In this document: piece by piece, positions 46,822 through 54,510 of the stretch | How positions within the stretch are numbered: position 1 is the first letter of the stretch | Layout: every line of letters begins with the position of its first letter | Assembly: GCF_004123835.1 (NCBI RefSeq) | Contig: NZ_MZMU01000015.1 | Location: forward strand, 372,001-436,000 | From: Rhizobium leguminosarum | Lineage (GTDB): Bacteria; Pseudomonadota; Alphaproteobacteria; Rhizobiales; Rhizobiaceae | DNA: 64,000 nucleotides | Direction: 5' to 3' | The notes under the pieces: generated by a model | Databases searched by the model: none | What the model was told of the DNA's origin: nothing | Seen by the model: only the letters and a program-made list of their open reading frames with translations | Position numbers and translations under genes: made by a program

Positions 46822-47283
46822 TCAGCCCTTCCGGGGACGAACCTCCATAAACACGTATGGCGCGCCGGTTCCCGACGGGATCGCATACACGTCATAGGAC
46901 GCCTGCGGGTCGTCGCCCATTCCCAACGAGCCAGGCGGCATGCCCGGAACGGCTAGCCCTCGGACCGGCGGCCGTTCTCGCAGCAGGCGCTGGACGGCCT
47001 CGAGCGGCACATGTCCCTCCAGGTAGTATTCCTCGACAACGGCGGTGTGGCAGCCCTCCACCTCGGGGGGTACGCCAAGCCGCGCCTTGACGGCGGCAAG
47101 ATCGTCGGTGTCGCGAGCGTCGACGGAAAATCCTGCCGCTGCCATCGCCTTCGACCATTCACGGCAGCAGCCGCAGTTCGGATCCTTGTAGACCGTCATC
47201 TTCGCTGGCGCGGCGGCGCGTGTCCCGCCGCCAAGGAACGCCAGGGCGGATGCCGCCATTGTAATGAAGCTTCTCCTGTGCAT
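46822..47283 (-). CDS. DUF411 metal-binding protein, exported
   Basis: A periplasmic protein linked to copper resistance. A Tat/Sec-like signal (HRRSFITMAASALAFLGGGT) precedes the domain opening MTVYKDPNCGCCREWSKAM, with the DUF411 CxCC metal motif; HTAVVEEYYLEGHVPLEAVQ and GLAVPGMPPGSLGMG are the other family blocks. 153 residues from the ATG at 47283 (AGGAGTGG upstream), normal length. Apparently the last gene of the copper operon. Confidence 0.92.
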   Translation of the reverse strand: MHRRSFITMAASALAFLGGGTRAAAPAKMTVYKDPNCGCCREWSKAMAAAGFSVDARDTDDLAAVKARLGVPPEVEGCHTAVVEEYYLEGHVPLEAVQRLLRERPPVRGLAVPGMPPGSLGMGDDPQASYDVYAIPSGTGAPYVFMEVRPRKG

Positions 47284-47339
47284 CGTCTCCACTCCTTTAT
47301 GTCCTGCCGCCCGGATCGAGATCGGGCGGCAGGAGCCCA

Positions 47340-47627
47340 CTATTTTACTTCGGTGACGGTCAACTTGCCATTCAGGCGTTCGGCGACGAACTCGATCTTC
47401 GAGCCTTCCTTCAGCTTTTCGAGCAGAGCCGGGTCCTCGACCCGGAAGACCATCGTCATCGCCGGCATGTCGAGGCCCTTCAGGTCTTCATGCTTGATGG
47501 TGACCTTCTTCGCCTTGGCGTCGACCTTGTTGACGACGCCCTTGGTGAATTCCTGGGCGAACGCACCGAAGGCCGCGCTGGCAGAGAGCAGGGCGGCTAC
47601 GCCGATTTTGATCATTGCGGATTTCAT
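47340..47627 (-). CDS. CusF-like periplasmic copper-binding protein
   Basis: Binds Cu(I)/Ag(I) in the periplasm and hands it on. A signal peptide (ending AFGAFA) precedes a small OB-like domain whose metal site reads IKHEDLKGLDMPAMTMVFRV, with His, Met and Met in CusF-like positions. 95 residues from the ATG at 47627, preferred over 47633 because AGGAG then lies 8 bases away. In E. coli CusF feeds the CusCBA pump; here a CusC-like factor is present but no CusA or CusB. Confidence 0.9.
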   Translation of the reverse strand: MKSAMIKIGVAALLSASAAFGAFAQEFTKGVVNKVDAKAKKVTIKHEDLKGLDMPAMTMVFRVEDPALLEKLKEGSKIEFVAERLNGKLTVTEVK

Positions 47628-47649
47628 CTCCATCGCTCCTTTTTGCGGA

Positions 47650-48129
47650 TTACTTGCCATCGACGGTGACGTCGCCGTGCATGCCGGCTTCATAGTGGCC
47701 GGGGATCAGGCAGGCGAACTTGAACTCGCCGTCGGTGGTGAACTTCCAGACGATCTCGCCGGATTGGCCGGCCGGAAGGCGGATCGAGTTTGGATCGTCA
47801 TGTTCCATCTCGGGGAACTTCTCCATGACCGCCTTGTGCTCGAGAATCTTGTCTTCCTGATCGAGCACGAATTCGTGGTCGACGGTTCCGGCGTTCTTGA
47901 TCGCGATCTTGACCGTCTGCCCCTTGCGGACGTTGAAGACCGCGGGGGTGAATAGCATCTTCCCGTCGTTGGTTTCCTTCATCGTGACGCGGATTGTCTG
48001 CGTCGCCTTGGCCTTGTCGCCGGGTTCGCCGATGGCCATTTTCTCGCCGTGGCCGCCGGCATGATTGCCGGAGGCCGTGGCAGGGGTCGCGAGGGCGACG
48101 AGCGCCAGTGCCAATACATAGTTCTTCAT
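47650..48129 (-). CDS. Cupredoxin (blue copper protein), periplasmic
   Basis: A small electron carrier or copper-binding protein. A signal peptide (ending ATPATA) precedes a plastocyanin/azurin-like domain. The type 1 copper ligands are visible: His in GTVDHEFVLDQ and C-x4-H-x4-M in ACLIPGHYEAGMHG. 159 residues. AGAGGATCTACTC precedes the ATG. It sits between the multicopper oxidase and CusF genes, so it may donate electrons or copper to the oxidase (inference). Confidence 0.93.
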   Translation of the reverse strand: MKNYVLALALVALATPATASGNHAGGHGEKMAIGEPGDKAKATQTIRVTMKETNDGKMLFTPAVFNVRKGQTVKIAIKNAGTVDHEFVLDQEDKILEHKAVMEKFPEMEHDDPNSIRLPAGQSGEIVWKFTTDGEFKFACLIPGHYEAGMHGDVTVDGK

Positions 48130-48163
48130 GAGTAGATCCTCTTTTGATGTCGGAGATTGGGCC

Positions 48164-49510
48164 TCAGCCGTTTGTCGGCTTCGGCGAGATTTGCGTTTTC
48201 GCGTCTTTGGCCTTGGTTGCGTCCGGCAGTTCGCCGGTCCATTCCCAAGCCTGGGTCCCGGGCGGGTTTTCGTACCAACCCGGATCAGAGTAGTCGCCCG
48301 CCGAGATGCCCTCGCGGACCTTCACGACCGAGAACATGCCGCCCATCTCGATGGGGCCATGCGGGCCCCAGCCGGTCATCATCGGAATGGTGTTCTCGGG
48401 GATAGGCATTTCCATTTCGCCCATATCAGCCATGCCCTTGGTACCCATGGGCATGTATTCCGGCTGCAGCTTCTTGATCTTCTCGGCGACCTTCGACTTG
48501 TCGGCCCCGATGAATGTCGGGATGTCATGTCCCATGGCGTTCATCGTGTGGTGTGACTTGTGGCAGTGGATCGCCCAGTCGCCGAGGTACTTGGCGTCGA
48601 ACTCGTAAGCCCGCATCGCGCCGACCGGGATGTCGATGCTCACCTCCGGCCACCGCGCTTCCGGCCGCACCCAGCCACCGTCCGTGCATGTCACTTCGAA
48701 GTCGTAGCCATGCATGTGGATCGGATGGTTGGTCATCGTCAGGTTGCCGACACGGACCCGCACCCTGTCGTTCTTGGAAACGACGAGGGGACTGATGTCC
48801 GGAAACACGCGGCTGTTCCAGCACCACATGTTGAAGTCAGTCATCTCCATGATGCGGGGCACGTAGGAGCCAGGATCGATGTCGTAGGCATTGAGCAGGA
48901 AGACGAAGTCCCGGTCGACCGGCATGAACTTCGGGTCCTTGGGATGGATGATGAACATGCCCATCATGCCCATGGCCATCTGCACCATCTCGTCGGAATG
49001 CGGGTGGTACATGAAGGTGCCGGATTTCACGAGGTCGAACTCGTAGACGTAGGTCTTGCCGACTGGAATATGCGGCTGCGTCAGGCCGCCGACGCCGTCC
49101 ATGCCCGACGGCAAGATCATGCCATGCCAGTGGATCGTCGTGTGCTCGGGCAGCTTGTTGGTGACGAAGATGCGGACGCGATCTCCCTCGACAGCCTCGA
49201 TCGTCGGTCCCGGTGACTGTCCGTTGTAGCCCCACAGATAGGCGGTCATGCCGTCGGCCATTTCGCGTTCGACCGGTTCGGCGACGAGGTGGAATTCCTT
49301 GACGCCATTGTTCATCCTGTGCGGCAGGGTCCAGCCGTTGAGGGTGACGACCGGCTGGTAGTCTTGACCAGAGGTCGGGTGAAGCGGCGGCTGCATGTCC
49401 GCCGATTCCATCGTCGGGGCGTCGGGCAGGCCCATCGCCGACGTCTTCGTCCAGGCGGCTGTAGTGAGCAGAGCGGCGCTGGCTCCAAAAAGTTGTCGTC
49501 TGTTGAACAT
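48164..49510 (-). CDS. Multicopper oxidase (CopA/laccase-like)
   Basis: Oxidises Cu(I) or organic substrates with O2 in the periplasm. A Tat-like signal (FNRRQLFGASAALLTT) precedes the oxidase. All four copper motifs are present in order: HWHG, MYHPHS, HPIHMHG and HCHKSHHTMNAM, including the axial Met. 448 residues, compact compared with plasmid CopA (about 600), with a short Met-rich stretch (MADMGEMEMPIPENTIPMM). AGGACATACC precedes the ATG, 13 bases after the outer-membrane factor stop. Confidence 0.94.
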   Translation of the reverse strand: MFNRRQLFGASAALLTTAAWTKTSAMGLPDAPTMESADMQPPLHPTSGQDYQPVVTLNGWTLPHRMNNGVKEFHLVAEPVEREMADGMTAYLWGYNGQSPGPTIEAVEGDRVRIFVTNKLPEHTTIHWHGMILPSGMDGVGGLTQPHIPVGKTYVYEFDLVKSGTFMYHPHSDEMVQMAMGMMGMFIIHPKDPKFMPVDRDFVFLLNAYDIDPGSYVPRIMEMTDFNMWCWNSRVFPDISPLVVSKNDRVRVRVGNLTMTNHPIHMHGYDFEVTCTDGGWVRPEARWPEVSIDIPVGAMRAYEFDAKYLGDWAIHCHKSHHTMNAMGHDIPTFIGADKSKVAEKIKKLQPEYMPMGTKGMADMGEMEMPIPENTIPMMTGWGPHGPIEMGGMFSVVKVREGISAGDYSDPGWYENPPGTQAWEWTGELPDATKAKDAKTQISPKPTNG

Positions 49511-49523
49511 GGTATGTCCTTTC

Positions 49524-50990
49524 TCAATGACCGCCGCCAGCGCTGCCTTCGGAAGCAGCGGCGACCTCCGTCTCTGCCGACGCCTTCGCCGCGCCGCCGC
49601 CGTAGATCGCCGGCGCGAGGTCGGCTTCGGCCAGCCAGAAGTCGCGCTTTGCGTTGACGGAGAGCAGGGTGGAGTTGATCTTGTCGCGGGTGTCGGTCAG
49701 CAGCTCAAAGGTGTTCGAGATCATGCCGTTGTAGGTCAGCAGGGATTCCTCCTCGACCTTGGTGCGCAGCGGCACGACGCTGTTGCGGTAATGCCGCGCG
49801 ATGTCGTAGTTCGAGCGGTAGGCCTCGTATGCTGAGCGCGCTTCCGAGCGAACGTTGACGGCCTTCTCCGCGAGCTGGTTCGCCGCTCGCATGTATGCCA
49901 CCTCGGCCTTGCGCATGCGGGCCTTGCCCGTGTCGAAGATCGGGATGGCGAACTCAAGCTCGACCTGGGCGGTCGTCCTTGTCTTCTTCTTGTCGTCCTC
50001 GATCTCCCGTTCCGTCTCGAAGCCGGTCAGGATTTCGAGGTCGGTGACATAGCGGGTCGCCTCGGTCAGGCCGTAGGACCTGGCAGTGGCCTCGAGTTCG
50101 AGTTTTGCGACCTGGAGGTCTATCCGGTTTCGGAGTGCTTCGGCCTCGATGGTATCGCGTCTGACGACGGACTTGGGCAGCGATGGCAGGCTGTTCGGAA
50201 CCTGGTAATCCAGGTCGGAGCCCCAGAGACCCATCAGCCGCGTCAGCTCCTCCTTGGCGAGACGGGCCGCAAGGCGGGCTTTCGCGGTCTCTCCGGCGAG
50301 TTCGGCGACGAACACATGTTCGCGGGCCTGGGCGCCCTTGGCCATCGCACCGGTCTCGCCCAGCTTCTCGGCGAGCTCCGAAGCCGCGTCCGCCGCCGCC
50401 TGGGCACGCTGGAGCTGCCCGACGTTCTCCCATGACGCCACCGCCCCGATCCAGGCACGCCGCGTATCGGCGGCGACCTGAAGCGTTTTCACGGCGGCGG
50501 TCAGTTGCGCCTGCCGGAAGCGGGTGTCGGCGATCGCCATGTCCCTGTTCCGCGTCGCGAGCGCCAGGATGTTCGTCGTGATCATCCCCTCGATGGTCTT
50601 GAACGCCTCCAGTTCCGGCGTGCCCATGCCTGTCGTACCGATGGAAACGGTCGGGTTGATGAGCATCGTCGACTGCCAGGCGTCGGCCGCGCTGTCGCCG
50701 AGATCGGCGTAGGCGGCCTGGAGGCCCTTATTGTTGAGCAGCGCGATCTGGACGGCCGTCTCGACATCGAGGACTTTCCTTCGCGCGAGCAGGCTTTTGA
50801 CCTCAGCGGCGGCCGACCGGGCCTGGTTCTGGTTCTGGATCCAGACCGTCCGCTTCGCCGTCACGATCGCGGTCTTGTCGGCAACGGAAGCGAAGCCTGC
50901 TTGCTTGCTGGAATATTCGGCGCCCGGGACACAGCCGCTCAGCACCAACGGGAACGCCAGCACGGCCGTTAATTTTCTAAGGTTCTTCAC
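49524..50990 (-). CDS. TolC/CusC-type outer-membrane efflux lipoprotein
   Basis: An outer-membrane channel subunit for tripartite efflux. The lipobox LVLSGC (near residue 20) marks it as a lipoprotein. The body (488 residues) has the repeated helical OEP domains: AVQIALLNNKGLQAAYADLG and ANQLAEKAVNVRSEARSAYE are typical. The start is GTG at 50990, overlapping the stop of the upstream lipoprotein gene (GTGA), with GGAGACGCC upstream. No RND pump or membrane-fusion gene is in the window. Confidence 0.92.
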   Translation of the reverse strand: MKNLRKLTAVLAFPLVLSGCVPGAEYSSKQAGFASVADKTAIVTAKRTVWIQNQNQARSAAAEVKSLLARRKVLDVETAVQIALLNNKGLQAAYADLGDSAADAWQSTMLINPTVSIGTTGMGTPELEAFKTIEGMITTNILALATRNRDMAIADTRFRQAQLTAAVKTLQVAADTRRAWIGAVASWENVGQLQRAQAAADAASELAEKLGETGAMAKGAQAREHVFVAELAGETAKARLAARLAKEELTRLMGLWGSDLDYQVPNSLPSLPKSVVRRDTIEAEALRNRIDLQVAKLELEATARSYGLTEATRYVTDLEILTGFETEREIEDDKKKTRTTAQVELEFAIPIFDTGKARMRKAEVAYMRAANQLAEKAVNVRSEARSAYEAYRSNYDIARHYRNSVVPLRTKVEEESLLTYNGMISNTFELLTDTRDKINSTLLSVNAKRDFWLAEADLAPAIYGGGAAKASAETEVAAASEGSAGGGH

Positions 50991-51214
50991 GAGGCGTCTC
51001 CATTCGTTGGAGACTGCAGATCGTTCTGCCTACGCCACGGCTTGGGGTCGACCGGCTGCCTGACGACGTAGCCCGAGATCGGCGACCGGTACACGACCGG
51101 GCGCGCGGAAGGCTGTTCGACCGTGGCGGAGGACGCCACCACGTCGGGAGGAAGCGTGGATGCGCAGCCGCCGATGACAAGCGGCAGCCCCACCACGAAA
51201 AGCGAGGGTTTCAT
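50987..51214 (-). CDS. Small lipoprotein (75 aa)
   Basis: The signal ends in the lipobox VIGGCAS, about residue 15. The mature part is short, Pro/Val-rich (SARPVVYRSPISGYVVRQPV), with no recognised domain. It is translationally coupled to the outer-membrane factor by a four-base overlap, so it probably belongs to the copper operon and may help assemble the channel (inference). The ATG at 51214 follows GGAAATTTCATA. Confidence 0.7.
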   Translation of the reverse strand: MKPSLFVVGLPLVIGGCASTLPPDVVASSATVEQPSARPVVYRSPISGYVVRQPVDPKPWRRQNDLQSPTNGDAS

Positions 51215-51306
51215 TATGAAATTTCCAAATAAGAGATAGCCTACGGGCGCTCGCCTGAACAAAGGCGGGTGTCCGGCTGGACCCGATCAAGCGGGTATGT
51301 CTCTAT

Positions 51307-51714
51307 TCAGATATTCGGGGGACGGTGGAGGGGCGGCAGTTCGCCAACGGTCGTCCGGTCGTCGACGAACTGCCGGATCGAGGTCACGACGGGTCCGCCG
51401 ACGTCGGGGCCTTCACAAATGATGCCAAGCCCGCCACAGAAATCCTTGCAGCATTCCTGCTTGACGAGCTTCGAAGCACTATCGCCATCATCGGATACGT
51501 CGCCATGCGAGTGGTCGTGATGGGCCGCCTCCGTCATGTCGTGGCCTTCGTGGGATGGTGTCACGTCCGAGACGACGGCTTTCAGATCGGGGAACGAGGA
51601 GCCATGCATCGCGGCGTTGGCGTTCGACAGCGAGTACCCCGCCAGTGATACGATGATCACCAGCCGCATCATCACGAGCAGCCTGCTCACTGTGATTCGG
51701 TACATCTTGCCCAT
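51307..51714 (-). CDS. His/Cys-rich exported protein, CopL-like
   Basis: First gene of the copper operon. An N-terminal hydrophobic signal (LVMMRLVIIVSLAGYSLSNA) precedes a His-rich stretch (HEGHDMTEAAHHDHSHGD) and a Cys cluster (QECCKDFCGGLGIICEG). 135 residues from the ATG at 51714; an ATG at 51705 is also possible. The make-up resembles the CopL/DUF2946 group that precedes copAB genes in other bacteria, but I would not assign it firmly. Likely binds copper in the periplasm. Confidence 0.7.
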   Translation of the reverse strand: MGKMYRITVSRLLVMMRLVIIVSLAGYSLSNANAAMHGSSFPDLKAVVSDVTPSHEGHDMTEAAHHDHSHGDVSDDGDSASKLVKQECCKDFCGGLGIICEGPDVGGPVVTSIRQFVDDRTTVGELPPLHRPPNI

Positions 51715-51812
51715 TCCCAATGACCTACATGCAATGCAGCCCGATTTCAATTAAGACCTATGTGTCGTCGATGTTCGAGTCCTTTATGTGGCGCGAACAT
51801 CACGTTGCGCCC

Positions 51813-51843
51813 AGGCTAGAGCTTCCAACCGTGGTAAGGTCAA
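51813..51843 (-). promoter_or_regulatory. CueR/HmrR-type promoter of the copper operon
   Basis: On the minus strand: -35 TTGACC (51843-51838), a 19-base spacer, then -10 TAGCCT (51818-51813). The spacer holds the partial dyad ACCTTACCA / TTGGAAGCT (6 of 9 positions symmetric). A long 19-base spacer with such a dyad is the hallmark of promoters activated by MerR-family copper sensors. It lies about 100 bases upstream of the CopL-like gene. No MerR-type gene is in the window. Confidence 0.8.
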
Positions 51844-51865
51844 CAGGAGCTGTTCTTTTCTGACC

Positions 51866-52305
51866 GTGATCGATTTCGCATCCTACTTCGGCCTATTCGC
51901 CGCGGCTTTTGGGGCGGCAACGATATTGCCGATGCAGTCGGAGCCTGTGCTGGTGGGCCTTCTTCTTACTGGCAATTGTCCGTTCTGGTTCTGCTCGCCG
52001 TCGCCAGCGTCGGAAACACGCTTGGAAGCATCGTCAATTGGTTCCTCGGTCGCAGCATCGAAAAGTTTCGGGGTCGGCGCTGGTTTCCAGTCGGGGAGGA
52101 GGCACTCGAACGTTCGTCCCGCTGGTACAGGAAATACGGGAAGTGGACGCTGCTCTTGTCCTGGATGCCACTCTTCGGCGACGCTCTGACCGTTGTCGCC
52201 GGCGTGCTGAGGGAGCCGCTGCTTCCGTTCATGACCCTGGTGTTCATTGCCAAGACAGGACGCTACGTCGTTCTGACCCCGGTCACTTTACAATTTTTCG
52301 GCTGA
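51866..52305 (+). pseudogene. YqaA/DedA-like membrane protein gene, frameshifted
   Basis: The first part, from GTG at 51866, reads IDFASYFGLFAAAFGAATIL...EPVLVGLLLTG. At about 51970-51985 the homology jumps to another frame: LSVLVLLAVASVGNTLGSIV onward through GRRWFPVGEEALERSSRWY to the stop at 52305. Together they make a normal YqaA-type membrane protein of about 145 residues. A one-base indel or a sequencing error explains it. It overlaps the convergent b561 gene by 18 bases. Confidence 0.75.
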
Positions 52306-52791
52306 TTGCGCCCGACGCGGCAACACCATCCGGTCGACCGTCTCGTCACGGGCGACCAGCGTGTGCCAGGCCGCTGCTGCGAGGTGCAGCGCGACCATCG
52401 CCAGGATAATCCTCGACCCGATCACGTGATACGGCGCGATGGCGAACCAGAGATAGCTCGCGACGAACCCCATGCAGGCCTGTCCGATAATTGCGGCGTA
52501 GAAGGCGTGGTGAAGAGCCGTTGCGGCCCGCCCGGCCCATGAACTAGGCCCGCTGGTTTCGGGCGGTTGAAGGAGACGAAGAACCAGCCGCACGCCCATC
52601 AGCAAGCCGATCACCATTCCGGCATAGTTGTGAACTTGGTGCTGGGCGACGTCCCAGTATGCCGGCGTCATGCCCATGTGGACGGCGTGGTGGGTTCTCT
52701 CGATGCTGCCGCCCGTCAGATACTGCACCGGCACCAACAGGGCGACCAGCCAGTGAAGTCCAATCTGGGCCAGCGAGTAGCCACGTTTCAT
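52288..52791 (-). CDS. Cytochrome b561 family protein
   Basis: A di-haem b-type cytochrome of the inner membrane, 167 residues, four helices. It begins RGYSLAQIGLHWLVALLVPV; candidate haem-ligand histidines are in this helix, in HQVHNYAGMVIGLLMGVRLV, in HHAFYAAIIGQACMGF and in ALHLAAAAWHTLV. It probably moves electrons between quinol and a periplasmic partner; the neighbouring c-type cytochrome is a candidate (inference). Confidence 0.9.
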   Translation of the reverse strand: MKRGYSLAQIGLHWLVALLVPVQYLTGGSIERTHHAVHMGMTPAYWDVAQHQVHNYAGMVIGLLMGVRLVLRLLQPPETSGPSSWAGRAATALHHAFYAAIIGQACMGFVASYLWFAIAPYHVIGSRIILAMVALHLAAAAWHTLVARDETVDRMVLPRRAQSAEKL

Positions 52792-52901
52792 TGATCCTCT
52801 CCGAGCGAGAGGTGCAGCCTAACTGGCGACAGTTAATGCTTTCTCATTGCGGGTTGCCAAAAGATCTGAGTGCTACAGATCAACCGTCGATCGGAAGCCG
52901 G

Positions 52902-52991
52902 GAATGCTCCGAAATCTGCGCCCACTGTGCCAAGGACTGTGAACGCGTCGGCGATATGTAGAGCTGCGTCGACGCCTGTCGCTATTGCGCG
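52902..52991 (+). pseudogene. Remnant of a DUF326 / Csp copper-storage protein gene
   Basis: One frame reads RECSEICAHCAKDCERVGDM, then a TAG at 52959-52961, then SCVDACRYCA. The cysteine spacing (C-x3-C-x2-C-x3-C ... C-x3-C-x2-C) is that of the cysteine-lined four-helix copper-storage proteins. There is no start and no full-length frame, so it is a decayed fragment. The rest of 52792-53131 shows nothing else convincing. Confidence 0.6.
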
Positions 52992-53131
52992 CCGAGAGCT
53001 GTGAGCGAATATGGTGGCCGGCTGACGGGGTGCGCATCCGCCCTCTTGCGGCCCAGATAAAGACGGATATCCGCCCACGGCATCGGATATCCGTTGCAAA
53101 ACCATGGTCATCAATCCGAGCGGCGGCGTGG

Positions 53132-53686
53132 ATGAGATTAACAGCTGACGCGAACAAATTCGGACTGTTCGCCTTCATGACGGCGATCCTGATGACAGCG
53201 GCCATGTCTTCGGCCGCGGAGGACGTCGTCGCCATTCGGCAGGCGGACATGAAAGCCATGGCCGCAGCGGCGAAGACGATTTCCGGCATGTTCAAAGATC
53301 CGACGACCTACAAGGCCAACGAGTTCAAATGGGCGGCCGACACCATCCGCGACAGGTCTGGTGGCGTTCTGTCTGTACATTTCGTGTCCGAGGCCGACAG
53401 TCGGCAGTCGAAGGCCGGGCCGAACATCCTTAAGGAGCGCGAACGGTTTGACAGCATCGCCAACGATCTGCGCGACTACGCCGTCGCGCTGGACGCCGCC
53501 GCGCAGAACAACCCAGGACAGATGTCCGCCAGCATGCGCATGAAGCCTGGAGAGGCCATGGGCGGCGGCCCGCTCGGCACCCACGTCCGCAACGAGCAGG
53601 AGCTGCTGGCAATGCCGGCGGAACACGCGTTCCACCTCATGCTTCAGACCTGCACGACCTGCCACGCCAAGTTCAGGATGGAATAA
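53132..53686 (+). CDS. Cytochrome c'-like exported haem protein
   Basis: A periplasmic c-type cytochrome. A signal region (FGLFAFMTAILMTAAMSSAA) precedes a helical body starting EDVVAIRQADMKAMAAAAKT. The haem-binding CTTCH is near the C-terminus (QTCTTCHAKFR), as in four-helix cytochromes c'. 184 residues from the ATG at 53132; upstream in-frame sequence from 52985 lacks homology. A normal cytochrome c' is about 150 residues, so there is an extra insertion in the middle. Confidence 0.85.
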   Translation: MRLTADANKFGLFAFMTAILMTAAMSSAAEDVVAIRQADMKAMAAAAKTISGMFKDPTTYKANEFKWAADTIRDRSGGVLSVHFVSEADSRQSKAGPNILKERERFDSIANDLRDYAVALDAAAQNNPGQMSASMRMKPGEAMGGGPLGTHVRNEQELLAMPAEHAFHLMLQTCTTCHAKFRME

Positions 53687-53748
53687 GGCGATCACGCGGG
53701 ACCGGATATTGCTCGCCTTGTTCAAGCGTCCGACTTTCAAGCACGGCC

Positions 53749-53916
53749 TCATTCGCTTCAAACAGCCATATTCGACGCTGCCGACATCACTTCCCGAGGG
53801 GCGGGACCGCCGAACATATGGCGACCACCATCCTCGACTTCGGTGAAACACCAGCGCACGACCCCATCCCGATCGAGCAGGAATTCGCCAACGAGCTGGC
53901 CGTGGCCGGTGGCGAT
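53749..53916. repeat. Right direct repeat of the copper island
   Basis: Pairs with 46545-46712 at a constant offset of 7204 bases. It covers the last 53 codons and stop of the intact redoxin gene plus 9 bases beyond. Confidence 0.85.
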
Positions 53917-54438
53917 CATCTGCTTGTCATCCTCGGTGATTTCATAGCCGTCCGCCTTGTCGAGGAATTCCGACGCCGCCATCGGGTCCATAGGCGCTGG
54001 AAGCTCGCCCGGCATGTCGATGCGCATCGACATCACCGTGTTCATGCTGACTTTGCGCGGCCACTCATTCTCATCTTCGGTGAATTGAAGATTCGGCAGG
54101 CCGAAGGCCCTGTGCGATACCCGTTCCGGGTCCGAGGCCGCCAGCAGATTGGGAAGCGGATGGTAGCGGAAATAGAGGCGAGCGCGGTCGATCGGCGTGT
54201 TGACGACGGTCAGGCTGTCGATGCCCTTCTCTTGCAATGCGCCGGTGAGTTCAGCCATGGCGGCGATCTGCCGGCGACAGAAGGGGCAATGCAATCCGCG
54301 GAACAACCCGACGAACACCGGCTTCTGGCCGCGAAAATCGTCGATGGCAACCTTGCCCTGGCGGGTGATCGCATCCAGCACCACGTTCGGCGCGCGATCT
54401 CCCGGCTGCAATGGTCTTGCGGCGTGGTTCTCCTGCAT
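53758..54438 (-). CDS. Thioredoxin-fold redoxin (AhpC/TSA-like)
   Basis: 226 residues. LQPGDRAPNVVLDAITRQGK opens a peroxiredoxin-type fold; the redox centre is CPFC in FRGLHCPFCRRQIAAMAEL, so a thiol-disulfide or peroxidase role in the cytoplasm is likely. The C-terminal 70 residues (DKADGYEITEDDKQMIATGH onward) extend the core. Its 3' end is duplicated at the far side of the copper island, so it marks the insertion site. The start at 54438 has GGAGG about 10 bases upstream. Confidence 0.88.
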   Translation of the reverse strand: MQENHAARPLQPGDRAPNVVLDAITRQGKVAIDDFRGQKPVFVGLFRGLHCPFCRRQIAAMAELTGALQEKGIDSLTVVNTPIDRARLYFRYHPLPNLLAASDPERVSHRAFGLPNLQFTEDENEWPRKVSMNTVMSMRIDMPGELPAPMDPMAASEFLDKADGYEITEDDKQMIATGHGQLVGEFLLDRDGVVRWCFTEVEDGGRHMFGGPAPREVMSAASNMAV

Positions 54439-54510
54439 GTTTCGTTCCTCCCTTTATGCTTTTGAATCGATTTGCCTAATCGATCTCCTGCGGTTGTTGA
54501 ACGGGGACAG

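Larger units (their letters stand above)
46545..53916. mobile_element. Copper-handling genomic island bounded by direct repeats
   Basis: Positions 46545-46712 and 53749-53916 align over 168 bases without gaps; I count 11 mismatches (about 93% identity). Both are the 3' end of a redoxin gene: complete at 53758-54438, truncated at 46554. The 7-kb interior holds copper-related genes, a frameshifted gene and a decayed gene. The intact gene abuts one junction, while the displaced 3' end plus the old terminator lie at the other, the layout left by integration into a gene's 3' end. No integrase is visible, so recombination between two gene copies is an alternative. Confidence 0.7.

Noticed and set aside
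46713..46895. Upstream continuation of the redoxin remnant as a 113-codon gene
   Set aside because: Similarity to the redoxin stops at 46712 and the upstream codons show no family; the open frame is accidental.
52985..53131. Longer N-terminus for the cytochrome c'-like protein
   Set aside because: The added residues overlap the copper-storage remnant, lack homology and would bury the signal peptide.
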